Assembly: GCA_029204225.1 (NCBI GenBank)
Contig: CM055107.1
Location: 45,148,010 to 45,212,009 of the forward strand
DNA from: Diphasiastrum complanatum
Lineage: Eukaryota > Streptophyta > Lycopodiopsida > Lycopodiales > Lycopodiaceae
Direction: 5' to 3'
Length of the DNA stretch: 64,000 nt
Shown: one piece after another, positions 48,553 through 59,670 of the stretch
Layout: each line of letters starts with the position of its first letter
Position numbering within the stretch: the first letter of the stretch is position 1
Notes under the pieces: generated by a model
The model's database searches: none
What the model was told of the DNA's origin: nothing
What the model saw: the letters and a program-made list of their open reading frames with translations, nothing else
Made by a program: the position numbers and the translations under genes

Positions 48553-50199
48553 ACAATTTCTCGTTCGTGTTTCGTGTCTCGTTCGTGTTCGTCTTACCCC
48601 TCTGAGCTAAAAAATTTATTTATTTATTTTTATACAACAACTTTCTCAACTCTCACTACTCTCCCTCTCTCTCCAACAAATTTCACATTGTTTTCTTACA
48701 AAAACAAGCCCATATGTTGGCATGGCCATTTGAGCTTGATTTTGGCCTTTTGACTGTTACAAACACTTCTATTTACCCTATCATATATACTAAATTAAAT
48801 TTCTTCACTCATATTATGGGATCAAACATACATGTTACACGGAATGCTCCGAATCCGAAACATAGTGCTCCTGAAAGAAATAAATGAAATAGACCACTTT
48901 AGCTATACTTCATATATTTTCATGTACAATTTCTTAAAGTTATGCTCAAAATTGGATGTCTAGACTTTCGAGTATCTGGTCAGCTTTGACAATTTAAATT
49001 ATTTTGCTCTTATTTTGTTTTTGCTCAAATAAGATGCTATTTGTGTTGGCATGCATACGCTTGTTTACGATTTAAGCCTTGTATGATTCTAAGTGCAAAA
49101 TCGAGAGAAGATGATAGAGGCACCATTTTCTCCACCAAAAATGGTCTCGTGCCTCAACACCCCACTATACCACAGTGTTAATTTTTGAGTGACGCTTAAT
49201 GCACCAGCAATATTAGACCTAACCTAACCTAACTTTGTAGGCCTTGGAAAACATGATCCACAGCCACTTTGGTTAAAACTCCATTTGCCATCCTCAAAAG
49301 GTTTGGATCCATCAATTGCCTCCAATTCCAAAAAGTGAGTTTGAGACAAATTCGCCTCACCATGTTTGTTGACTAATGGCTCAATAAAGAAATCCTCAAA
49401 TGTACCGGTGGGAAGATGTGAACTGGAAATGCCCTCCTAGAACTTAAAACGCCAAGGGGCCACATTTCAGTTCAGGGTTTAGGGTTTTAGGGAATGAACT
49501 CTGCTCGATTCAGGGTTACTTTGGTAGAAGTTTTGCTCTTCTCCCTAAACTATGAATGGTTCTAGCAACCAGAGTGCATTGTTTATCATAGTTTATTCAA
49601 TGCATTTGCTCAGTTTACATACTCGCCTTACCACTTTAAAAACATTTTGCCAGAAGACATCTCAAGAAATTTTCTAGTCAGAGAGAACTTGATTTCCAGC
49701 AACATTGATAGCACGTTATTGTTATCTGAATGTACATTGAGGTCTACTTCTTGCGGAGGTAACTTTACTCCATCCAAGGTCACTCGTTATTGAATTTTTT
49801 GTGTTTAGCGTTTAATTTTATTGGTTTGGTATTTGATTTTGTTTTTACATTTGATTTTTTGAGATTCTATTTTCTAAATCTAGTTTTGGTAAGTTTGGTG
49901 ATATATTAGATATGTTTGACAATTTGCTTCAACGCCACAAATTCTATCCCCATCACTCAATTTTTTTTGTCTAGAGGTTATTGGATTCCTTACCAAAACA
50001 TACTATTTGGTTTTTTTCCATTAGATATTCAATAGTTGAAATTAGAACTAATAAAGAGAATGATACACAACCAAGGCTCTCTGAGATTTCCAAATGAATA
50101 CAAATTTTCATAGTATGTTTGTTCAATTTATGACTATAAACATATGTACAAAATTCACTATTTGTAATTCACAATGTAGAGGATTTTACAATTCATCAT

Positions 50200-50202
<3 letters not shown>
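48553..50202. other. Intergenic, no gene recognised
   Basis: AT-rich. A short telomere-like run (AGGGTTTAGGGTTTTAGGG) lies near 49473-49491, too short to mean an interstitial telomere. Nothing else is supported. Confidence 0.4.

Positions 50203-50270
<68 letters not shown>
50203..50270. repeat. (CT)n microsatellite
   Basis: About 34 CT repeats. Confidence 0.95.
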
Positions 50271-50272
<2 letters not shown>

Positions 50273-50404
50273 TGTTTCAAATTGTGTCTTTGTTGTGTAT
50301 CCTCTGTTCATCAGTTTCAGCAAAGATTAACATGTTCATCAGTTTCAGCAAAGATCAACATAAGGACGGTGCTCTATTTTATGGGGACCATCCTTTCAAA
50401 ATTA

Positions 50405-50640
50405 GGGAGAGCCCCCCACTCAATTGTGGACTGCGTGGGAGGCGGACTGCTGTAGGCAGCCGAAGCAGATGATGAGCAGGCAGGCGAGCGGGCGCAGGCA
50501 GACAGCCGGCAGGAGAGCGGGCGGGCGCAGACAGGCAGCCGTGGAGTTGAGGGGTGCTTGAGCCGGTGAGCTGAGGCCCTGGGAGTGCGACTGAGCAGGC
50601 ACCTGGCAGGTGCTTGCAACATTTCAGCACCCACAGGGTG
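50405..50640. other. GC-rich block in AT-rich DNA
   Basis: A sharply GC-rich stretch with repeated GGCAGGCGAGCGGGCG-like runs. Open frames on the minus strand are Pro/Ala/Ser-rich low-complexity translations and are not taken as genes. Confidence 0.5.
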
Positions 50641-50841
50641 CTCAAATTATGGAGAGGCCATTGGGAGTCCTTGGTGAATGTGAGCCTCCATGTACTCCTT
50701 GAAAATGATGGTGGTTCAAACAACTGGGGCCCTACATGCGCAGTTTGGAAGCTAAGCTCCCTTCCTTGAGGTATGATTTTTAACCCCGGTTTTCTTTCAT
50801 CTTGTTGGCTACTTCGTTTAGATTCAAGTGATTATGAACTA

Positions 50842-50960
50842 TGTAGCGGGCATGAGCAGGCCCGCTACCGTGGATAGTGGATGGTCAGTACCTACCTCTA
50901 CGGCAAGGTAGGTACTGACCACCACTTTGCATGGTAGCAGGCCTACTCATGCCCGCTACA
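50842..50960. repeat. Compact foldback (hairpin) element, 119 bp
   Basis: Near-complete inverted repeat: the left arm from 50842 (TGTAGCGGGCATGAGCAGG) pairs with the right arm ending at 50960 (CCTACTCATGCCCGCTACA). Inner arms GGTCAGTACCTACCT and AGGTAGGTACTGACC also match, with a loop of a few bases near 50900. Only a few mismatches occur. Confidence 0.9.
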
Positions 50961-51552
50961 GGGCATCATTTGCTTTTTATGTTGCTGCACGACAGCTACC
51001 GCTGAAGGCTTGAAATCGCATTATTAGCCATCAACGTGCATTTGAAGCGGTCAGTTCGTCGTCTTCTAAAGGTTCACGCCTCGCTTTGACAGCCGTCTGT
51101 TGTGTAGAAAGGAGAGAAATTTTGAAATGCTTGCTTTTGTTGATCCTCGTGATGAAGGGCATCGCTTTTCGTGAGGCCATCGTTCTGTTGGAAAGGAAAC
51201 GTCGTTGTCAAAGAGATGACTCATTAACCTGGTAGGTAATTATTACTAAGAACATGATAGGTACCAAAATACGGCTCTGAACATTGGTGTTCAGAGCCTA
51301 CAAAAAGTTAAAATGTGCCCCCTATTTCTCCAAATGCAAATTACGTCTTCAAGAATAGCTAATTGAGAATATTTGTGTACTCACAATACTTGGTATTTGA
51401 CTAAAGAGGTTCAGTAGGATTCTTCATGCAAGTGCATTAGTTGGAGCCTACTACAGTTGTATCCCATTTTTCAACATGAGTTGTTGATACGAGTCATTTT
51501 ACATATTAATTGACTTTGGATGGTTTGGTTTGTTGACCATAGATAATATTTC
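50961..51552. other. Intergenic, no gene recognised
   Basis: No supported coding or RNA feature. Confidence 0.4.
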
Positions 51553-51655
51553 TCACGTTATTGGTTCTATCGCAATGCACCTTAGAATATAAGGGCTACT
51601 TGACTGCATCCATAATAAGTTTATGTTAGCACTAAGTCGCTTTGGGTTGAATTTC

Positions 51656-52010
51656 TTATTCAGCATATGTGTCATTACTAAGATGAATGTTGAGCTTTTC
51701 TTGTAAGATGGTTTTTGATGATTTTTGGATCTCGACCTCTTGGAATATAGAGGAAGGGCTAATAGGAACCCGGTGAGGCGGAACATCTTCCGATCCTAGG
51801 AAAATTAAAATAATTTGTTTGTTGAAATCATCACCTAGAGCATAATCTGCAATGTGTCGTCGGAATATACGGGCATTGTAGGATTCACGGCCCAGACCCA
51901 CTAGCATGAGCACATTACCCTAAGAAAGAACACGAAAGGAAGGAATTAAAATTGATAAACCAACCAATCCATAAAGAGTACGACCAAAGCCAAAGGACCA
52001 ACCGTTGCAA
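51656..52010 (-). pseudogene. Unrecognised coding relic downstream of the RT
   Basis: The minus frame 51913-51656 (85 codons) contains LMLVGLGRESYNARIFRRHI, then DVPPHRVPISPSSIFQEVE. Reading continues upstream past a stop as NGFGNYCNGWSFGFGRTLYG (to about 52010). It does not look random, but I do not recognise the family. It lies where a Penelope-like element could carry a C-terminal endonuclease, and GLGRESYNAR...H is vaguely GIY-YIG-like. That is speculation. Confidence 0.3.
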
Positions 52011-52230
52011 TAATTGCCAAATCCATTAGCTAGGGGACCTTAGCCTAAATATAACCCCTTTATGACCTTCGTTGTACGCATGAGGCACATTAATTTTATG
52101 ATAGCATGTAAGCCAAGAGCCATAACTCTTCTGGCCATTCATAGTATACTTATATATGCATTGGTAAGTGTCATACAATGGGTATGAGCAGTGATGGGTA
52201 GCGCGCTGCTACTAACCATTCAAGCGTGGA

Positions 52231-52370
52231 TATATCCTGGCCAGCGATAGCTTACAACAAGCTTTTAACCAAAGTGATTGGCCAGCGACTAGCTTTAGAG
52301 TGGATCTGGCCAGCGATAAGCTTCAGGGTAGATCTGGCCAGCGATGGCAAGAGATACTTCTCATGCACTT
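52231..52370. repeat. 140-bp direct repeat, copy 1 (flanks RT relic)
   Basis: Begins TATATCCTGGCCAGCGAT and ends TACTTCTCATGCACTT. The second copy is at 53332-53471, in the same orientation and of the same length. Each holds four GGCCAGCGAT-type sub-motifs. Confidence 0.9.
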
Positions 52371-52371
52371 A

Positions 52372-53104
52372 TCAGTAGCTTTTCATTGTATATATATGTT
52401 TTGGTAAATAGAGATAGAAATCGACGGATGAATCACATTGCCATAATAAAGAAGTATCTCCATTTAGGATGCTCTTGTATGTGTTCGCCTTAAGGCCTGC
52501 ATCTTTTATAATGAAAGGATACAACATACCAAGAGCACATGTCAGGAATTTAACGAGTCTAGAAAAACACCAATCATGTGCATTTGTTATCCATCTGAAA
52601 GTATCTTTGTGTGCTTTGTATGTGCATAACAAGTAAGGCAATTCTTTAGAACATATGAAGTCATCAGGTAGTAAGTCAGACATAAACTTGTAAATGTATT
52701 CCAAAGAAATTGAGACCAAATTATTTGTATGATCAAGAAAGGGTGTGAAATCCGGGCTATCAAGGCTTTCCATGGCAAGTTTGCGTACGAGATGTATGCA
52801 TATAAAGCAAGGATTATGTTGAGCCTTGTCAATTCCATTGACATATAGATGTTTGGTAATCCATTTTTGTTCGTTACAGGCATCTTCTTTTTTTATGCAA
52901 TAGGACAATATTCCCTTGAATCCATTTCTTGTTCTTTAAAAAATCTAGGGCATTTTTTCTACAAAAATCAGCATGCCTATCAATATCAATACTTGGATAC
53001 ATAGGTAATAGTTTCATGAGTTTAGGCCATCCATCATATAGTTCAGAAGCAATTTTTTGGATATTAGTATGTTGTAATACGATGTGATTAAGTCTTTTTT
53101 CCAA
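52372..53104 (-). pseudogene. Penelope-like reverse-transcriptase relic, frameshifted
   Basis: Two minus-strand frames overlap: 53104-52874 (76 codons) and 52908-52372 (178 codons), shifted at an A-run near 52890. The second contains ELPYLLCTYKAHKDTFRWIT followed by SRLVKFLTCALGML. This resembles the K-x-H-K...R-x-I core (RT motif 2 region) of Penelope-like reverse transcriptases. Upstream, NPCFICIHLVRK fits the preceding RT segment. The palm motif (YxDD) is not present, so the RT is truncated. Family call rests on motif resemblance and on the flanking direct repeats. Confidence 0.5.
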
Positions 53105-53331
53105 AGAGCATTTAAGGACTTTACTTCTGATCAGCAGAGGCTGCAGTCCGTAGTCAAAACATGATCAAACTTTGTTGATATGAAGATTTTAAAACGTTTC
53201 AAAGTAGTACACGAGCAAGCAGGCAGGTTATCAATTTGAAAGTGGCAAAAGACCTCATAAGGAAAATACCAATCCATTTTAACATTCGGCATATATGACC
53301 AACCAAAGACAATATCGTAGAAGGACTCGTG

Positions 53332-53471
53332 TATATCCTGGCCAGTGATGGCTTACAAGAAGCTTTTAACCAAAGTGATTGGCCAACGATTGGCTTTAGA
53401 GTGGATCTAGCCAGCGATTAGCTTCAGGGTAAATTTGGCCAGTGATGGCAAGTGATACTTCTCATGCACTT
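53332..53471. repeat. 140-bp direct repeat, copy 2 (flanks RT relic)
   Basis: Same length, order and orientation as 52231-52370, with scattered changes (for example GGCCAGTGAT for GGCCAGCGAT). The pair encloses the RT relic, like the long direct repeats (pseudo-LTRs) of Penelope-like elements. Confidence 0.9.
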
Positions 53472-54006
53472 GATAAAAAAAACCATTCTGTGATCAACGA
53501 CAGACGACAAGTAAGCCACAATGCTTAATGCCTAATCCAAGCCATCATGCATTACCAATGGTTTGATGTAATGGGCCGTGCTACAGCGCTTTCAATAGCG
53601 ATGTGCTACTTCAACTGATAAACTGTTTTCCAAGCAAGAATACATCAATGTATAGAGCACTTACCATTGGAACCAAAAAGTGTTTCTCCAGTGGTATGAG
53701 GGAGAGCGCTGCAACATCCCATCTGTTCTTATAAGGAGGAGAAGATGAAAAGAGATTGAGAGCATGGGAGGAGAATGAGAAGCCTACTATCTCCTTAAAA
53801 GATAAGGCCACTTGTGGAGGAAGCAATCAATATCATCCGTACAATGAAGCATAGTCAATCTTAGCCACTGAAATTGTAATAAATGCAACTGGAAGTTTAA
53901 ACATTTTCCACCAAAAACCTTTAGTGGGTCATACACCTTGCCAAGCCCATTATTCCAAATAAACCAAATAGTGTAACGTAGGGTAGAGTAAGGTAGTGTA
54001 CCATTC

Positions 54007-54007
<1 letters not shown>
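53472..54007. other. Intergenic, no gene recognised
   Basis: Open frames on the minus strand have no recognisable domain. Confidence 0.4.

Positions 54008-54092
<85 letters not shown>
54008..54092. repeat. (GA)n microsatellite
   Basis: About 42 GA repeats. Flanking open frames on both strands are artefacts. Confidence 0.95.
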
Positions 54093-54097
<5 letters not shown>

Positions 54098-54699
54098 TGG
54101 AGAGAGGCGAAAGTGTGAATACCTTTGTGAAAGGATGGTGGGGCCCCATATGCATCCACAGATTTCACTTGCGGGAGACTCATCTAGTGTTACCATCCGT
54201 TGAGGTCTCCCTTTCCCAGCTAGGCATGCGACGTCCTACATGCGGTTGTAGTGTGTTTCTTTCCTTGCCTATCCTCAACCCAAGATCAATCTAGCATCAA
54301 AGAGAAGAAGTTAGTTGTCACGCGTAGATTCGTTCCCATGAGAGCGATAGCATATTTCAGATTTCAGCATGAATGGAAGATCCACATCTAACTCTAACAT
54401 CCATTAGCCTAAGCATTAGCACTACAATCAGTAACACTAAGATCCTCAATGAAGATAGCTTACTCTTTCTGTCTCATAAAAAGTATAAAAACATGCAATC
54501 CCAATAACAATCAGATCCAACAATTAGCAAACACAATAAAAGCATGAGAGATGGAGGAAAAGTGATAGAGAGCAATAGTTTTTCTCTTCGTTGGATGGGT
54601 CCCCATCAAAAGAAATTCCCATAGCCAAGAGAGAAACTGCACAACTAATAAGTAAAATCCCCCCATTTCAGTAAGATGATCAAGTCAATTTACGTTTGC
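54093..54699. other. Intergenic, no gene recognised
   Basis: No coding frame or RNA gene is supported. Confidence 0.4.
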
Positions 54700-56575
54700 C
54701 TCATTGCTAACTTCTCTCGGTTATAACACCATCAGTCTTGATAGGACATAATCTCGCATGTATACCTATTGTATGGGCTCATTCAAAACTAATATCCTAT
54801 TGTGGATTTAAAACAACTAAATGGATTTTAGCATTGTAAAAATTATAACATTTATTTTGATTGTTTGTTTTCCAATCTCCATTAATTCTTTAAGAAGTGG
54901 GGACACCAATTGCAAACTATAACTTTTGACATACTAAAGTTATATTTGCCAAATTCATTGAAACAATTAGATATCTGTAACATAATAGTAATTAAATTAC
55001 AACATTTATTTTGACATTATCATTTTTAAAATTAGAAATTTATGCTATACTAAGATAACAATGTTTGCAAGATTGGCCACGTCGTAGTCCACAACAAATT
55101 TAAAATAAAAATAACAAATATAAATATAAAAAAGGCAGCCAATTACTATTGTGAAATGCTAAAACTTGAAAAAAATATTGTTTCTTAAAGCATATCAATT
55201 TTTGTTTTTAACAATAATTACTTTTAATTTTATGTTTTTCATATTGGTTGAAACCTTAATGTCAACGAGTATAATGAAAAATTCTTATGCTTGAATTAAC
55301 TTATCCAACTCAATCCAAACATTGAAAAATCAATAGAAAAAAATAAGAAAGAAAGGATGAAAAATGATTATAATACTTATCAATACATGTTCTATTTCTA
55401 GATCAAAAATGAAAACTTAGAAATCTAACACAAATACAAGCTATTAGCGATTTGGATTGATGATAGCTAGTTCAAAATTTTATAATAAAAAAAAAATCAA
55501 GATCGTTGATTAGAAAAAAAAAAACAAGAAGATAAAAGATACATATATCTACATCAAAACACCAACCCAACGATATTTATCCAAAAAAAAAAATTAATAT
55601 GATTATTCAACTCAAATGATTCAATTTCAATATACTCTAATTTCAAACATTTCCATCTGGTGCATTTTGTGTAATAGTATTAAATTCTTGGAATTCAGTT
55701 TGAGATTCCAGTTGAAATGCAACTTTGTCCTAATTTTTCTTGCTCCACTGCTTGTATTAATTTCTCGCACAAACAACAAGATGTGCCTAGTTTGTACATG
55801 GTCACTTGAACAAGTGAATGGATGACCTATAGAGGCTTATATAAGTGCATGCTAGTCCATCATGGCATGTTGCTAGCGAATGTTCCATTGAGGCTTGGAA
55901 TTGGAATTGCACACACCCACCTTTCAAATTGAAAGGCATTCCTGGGTTTTAACTTTTATATGACATGTATATTTGCAAGTAGGTTAGCTTCAAAATCTCA
56001 AAAGGAAATAAAATTTCGCCTTGTCTAATCACAATTGTCAGTATCTTTCATAGAAAAACTCTAAAATTCAAACTCGTTATTTTTCAAACTGCCTGTCCTT
56101 TCACTTGGCCATAGAACTTGACTTTCTTCAAAAGGAACATAAGCTTTCGAGATGCATTTTGCATATGCCAAGCCTGACCAGGTCATTCATTCATTTGTTC
56201 AGTAGAAACTAGGTACCATTCAAAAAGTGAAAACCTCTCAAAGGACAGAATTCCATGAATAATGTGAAAATTTGAATCATTAACATTCACAATGGCTCCA
56301 GCTTTGATTTTGAAAAGCAATATTTTTTTCCATGCTAAGTTTTCCATTGTGCTTCAGAGTTTACAGAATGCTTCTACTTCTCTTTTTTTTGGCGTTCTTA
56401 GGCCTAACGACAAGATGCAACTTCCCTTCCACTAGTATTAGGTACTAATGTAAACATATGCACTACAATATCCAAGATGTACGAAGTAGCATAATCAATC
56501 TAAACTATAAAAACTACTGTTTTAAGGTATTACACTGCTGATAATGAGTTTTTCTTGCCTTAATTGGCCTTAGGA

Positions 56576-57447
56576 TCAGAACCCACAAGAGGATACGTTC
56601 TGCCTGTAGTGCATGAAACATCCTGAAACTTCTGGATGGCACATCTTCAACAAACCACACAGACACCCTCGTTTGCCTCCAACCTTGCATTTCACTTGCA
56701 TCCCTGCCAAGCAAGCAGGCCCTATACCACCTCTGCATGCTGCACAAAATCGTAACAGTAAAGGAGTCAGTTAAACCTTTTTGGCAATGTCAAATAGATC
56801 GAAAATTTCCCTGCCAGTGCAGTTTGTAAGCGTGTGAATTCTTCTTTGTTATACAGATTATGGGTTCTTACCCCGGGGCCGCATAAACCATCTTGGCTTC
56901 TGATAATAATTCTCAGCTGAACTAGTCTGCATGAGTTACAGATTGCTGAGAAAATCAGAACACGACTTGGAGAAAATTTTTGCAGTTCAGAATTTGGTTC
57001 AAGCTTGTCCACAGTTGGCTAACCTTCAAGAAATGTGGCCTACAGAGAGATTGTGTGATAAATACCTCTATATCTGTGCCAGTATCAAGAGTATTTGAGG
57101 AAACGTTAAGAATCCCTGCACAAAAATTCCACACATTACTTAGCTGTGCAGAACTTATCTCTTTCGAGACAACTCCTGAAAATAAAGAACAAAGACGCAT
57201 GAATCTGACGTACCGACTTCATATCGAGCGACTTATCTTGATGTGATTATCAAAGAATGAATCATCTCTGCAAAGTGATGTAAGGGATGATACAAAGTTT
57301 GGAACTTGGAAGTGAAGTGAAGATCTTTGAAATCCAAAAGTATTTTGATTTTGGAGGACGGGCGAACTAAAACATACCAGAAATTGCGAGGAGCGAAAAA
57401 ACCAAAAAACAGCTGGCTATCCTTCGCGCTTGCAATGAGCAGGCCAT
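56576..57447 (-). CDS. Secreted eight-cysteine peptide 2 (four exons)
   Basis: Exons on the minus strand are 57447-57378, 57115-57066, 56926-56872 and 56739-56576. They have exactly the same lengths (70, 50, 55, 164) and intron phases as copy 1, with GT-AG borders and no stops, giving 112 residues. The signal peptide core is CFLVFSLLAISG. Sequon N27-V-S and N106-V-S are kept. The mature domain keeps all eight cysteines and the terminal C-G-F. About 23 residues differ from copy 1, mostly in the propeptide region, where the basic KPRRF patch has become KPRWF. A TATATAAG (minus strand, 57755-57748) about 300 bp upstream of the ATG is a better TATA box than in copy 1. Function is unknown. The conserved frame and splice sites despite substitutions suggest selection on the protein. 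Confidence 0.85.
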
Positions 57448-57747
57448 GATGATTGCGCTGAGCTTTAGGCTTGCTTGAGCTGGCTTGAAGCTTCTGTTTC
57501 TAAAACAAGATGCTGAGAAAAACTGCACAGACACGGGAAGCTGTTTCTACCCCCCTATAACTGAACGCGCTTCTGACTTACGATCGCAATCAGAAGCTAT
57601 TTGTGCTGCAGAACCCACAAAAGTACAAGATGATGGTGAGACTAATTGTCAGAACTATAGTATAGCGAGCTAGACAGAACAGTTGTAACTATTTTGGGTG
57701 CTGTTTGATAAAAGCAAAGAAATCAGGATGTTAAAAAGAAACGGATG

Positions 57748-57755
57748 CTTATATA
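57748..57755 (-). promoter_or_regulatory. TATA box candidate of peptide gene 2
   Basis: TATATAAG on the minus strand lies about 300 bp upstream of the start codon, in a block conserved with arm 1. The equivalent in arm 1 (about 27760-27768) reads AATATGTAG. Confidence 0.4.
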
Positions 57756-57850
57756 TTGCATGGCTTGCATCCATCGCTGCGAGAAGCGACGATCCATGAT
57801 AGTGTGACAAAGCAGTTGGCGGTTATTAATGGTTTTGTGTCTTTTTAGTT

Positions 57851-59670
57851 TGGAGTTGGTGTGCGATTTGAATGCGCATGGCCAAGCTTGCAATGAATCC
57901 TCTGATATTTTTATGAAAGTTATGGCGAGTCGAGCCATTAATTGAACGGCGAGAAAACTCCAGGGATAGCCTGAATGACAAAATAAAGCCTTCCTTTCCT
58001 TGGATATCCATCCAAATTTGACTCTCCAAGTTATATTTTATGGCCCACCCCTCTTCTTTTTTCAGCTTTGACACATAATGATGAGCTACTTAAATGATGT
58101 GCTAAAAAATCATGTGTTGTGGGATCAGCTTATTCCCATAGTGTTGATTTTTTAAATAAATATGATGCCATGAGTGTTCGAAGCCAATTTTGCACCTATG
58201 TGACGAATCAGCACATTTTGCACTACCAATGTTGTGGCAGTGCTTGGGGCCCTTCCATCCAACAATAGAAGCGCAAGGAGAGACGGGGAGAAGTGTGAGT
58301 TGCAAGCCTAATGCATCAAACAGAGAGGATAACAAGCTAACAAACCACAATTGCACCAAAGACAGGCGTACATCAACAAGGTGCAAAGTTAGCTTCATAA
58401 AACATAGCGATGTATTGCATCGTGTGTGCTTCAAACATTATGTATTTGTAGTGTGGTACATGCCAAGATTCTCAAGAAACACTTGTGAACGTCAAGCGTC
58501 TTTAGAGAAAACACTAAAAAGAAAACTATTGTCCATATATTAACTAACTAACTAAGAGCTGTAAAAATTACAGCAAATAAGGATCCTAAAACACTTGAAA
58601 TGATGAGGGAAACAATAGATTATGATTTCATAAGATTAGCACAAGTTGAACCATCAAAATCCATCAAAAATCTATGCTTGAACCTCACTAAATGGCCCAA
58701 ATCCTTGAAGAAGGCTTCACACGTGTGAAAGTACGGCCTCCCACAGTCTGAGTACTGTACACCAGACCTACATTCAATCCTATAATCATTAGTAATCACA
58801 AGTACTCAAACAATTATGAACATAGAGAGCAATTGCACCATTATGAGAGAAAAAACATGAAATTGCTTAATTGATTTTGGTGAGATATCATCACCTATAT
58901 ATACATGATCCATCACGGTTTTGGGCAGGTATGAGTAGCCCTAAACCTATCCCTAATGCTAATTTTGGTGGATCTTTCATCCCTACCAAGTTAGGGTTGG
59001 AATCTTGGAGATCCCTCAACAATGCAAAAATTACCAAAAATAGCTCCTATTTTTTCTCCCTTGTATCTAAGCATAATTTGGACTCATTCCAAAGGTTCTA
59101 ACACTTAGGTCTACTTGAGAACATCCTTATGAATGGAATCCTATGCTATTTGGCACGTGTGACAAGCCACATCATGACCATCTAACTATTTACAAGTCAT
59201 ATGACCAAAACTAGTCAAGCTAGAATTGTGAATTTTTAACAAGAGCCATTTCACACTACACTGCCTAGCAAGTCCAAATTCAAAATAAAGCTCTCCCATT
59301 GGTCCAGGGAGAAAAAATGGAACTCCCCTCCTTCCACATTAACATGCACTTGTTGCCACTATGTGGCAGATGATATGGCAAGGACCCACAGCCACGTAGC
59401 GGCACCTCAAACCCATTTTTTTGGGCTAGGCAATATCCCTTGACATGTTAAGTTGCCCCTTGCATGTTGGCTTGCATTTTGAAGTCTGCCCAATCCTTCA
59501 CAGCCAATATTCCCTTCAAAGAAATGCATTTCAATTCTGAGGAGGCCACTTGCACTTTTTGACTATCTTGTGCAAATGATGCACTCACTTCATCATCAGA
59601 GAAACAAAAACAAAAAAATTGTTCATTTTTACTATTTATATCCTCATATTCCCTCTTTTCGAACCGTTAG
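57851..59670. other. Intergenic, no gene recognised
   Basis: Open frames (for example 58190-58543 on +) have no recognisable domain or codon pattern. No RNA gene is seen. Confidence 0.4.

Larger units (their letters stand above)
54700..57850 (-). repeat. Inverted segmental duplication, arm 2
   Basis: The reverse complement of this arm aligns in order with 27690-31200 (landmarks listed under arm 1), including a complete peptide gene. It lacks the SINE and the 30130-30480 insertion of arm 1. The part away from the gene (54700-55900) is AT-rich and more diverged. Confidence 0.8.

Noticed and set aside
49473-49491. Interstitial telomere repeat (TTTAGGG)
   Set aside because: Only about two to three degenerate units; expected by chance in plant AT-rich DNA.
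50374-50723. Minus-strand open frames of 86 and 114 codons
   Set aside because: They are Pro/Ala/Ser-rich low-complexity readings of a GC-rich block, open in several frames at once, with no domain.
58190-58543. 117-codon plus-strand frame
   Set aside because: No domain, no splice partners, and a similar-sized frame on the opposite strand.
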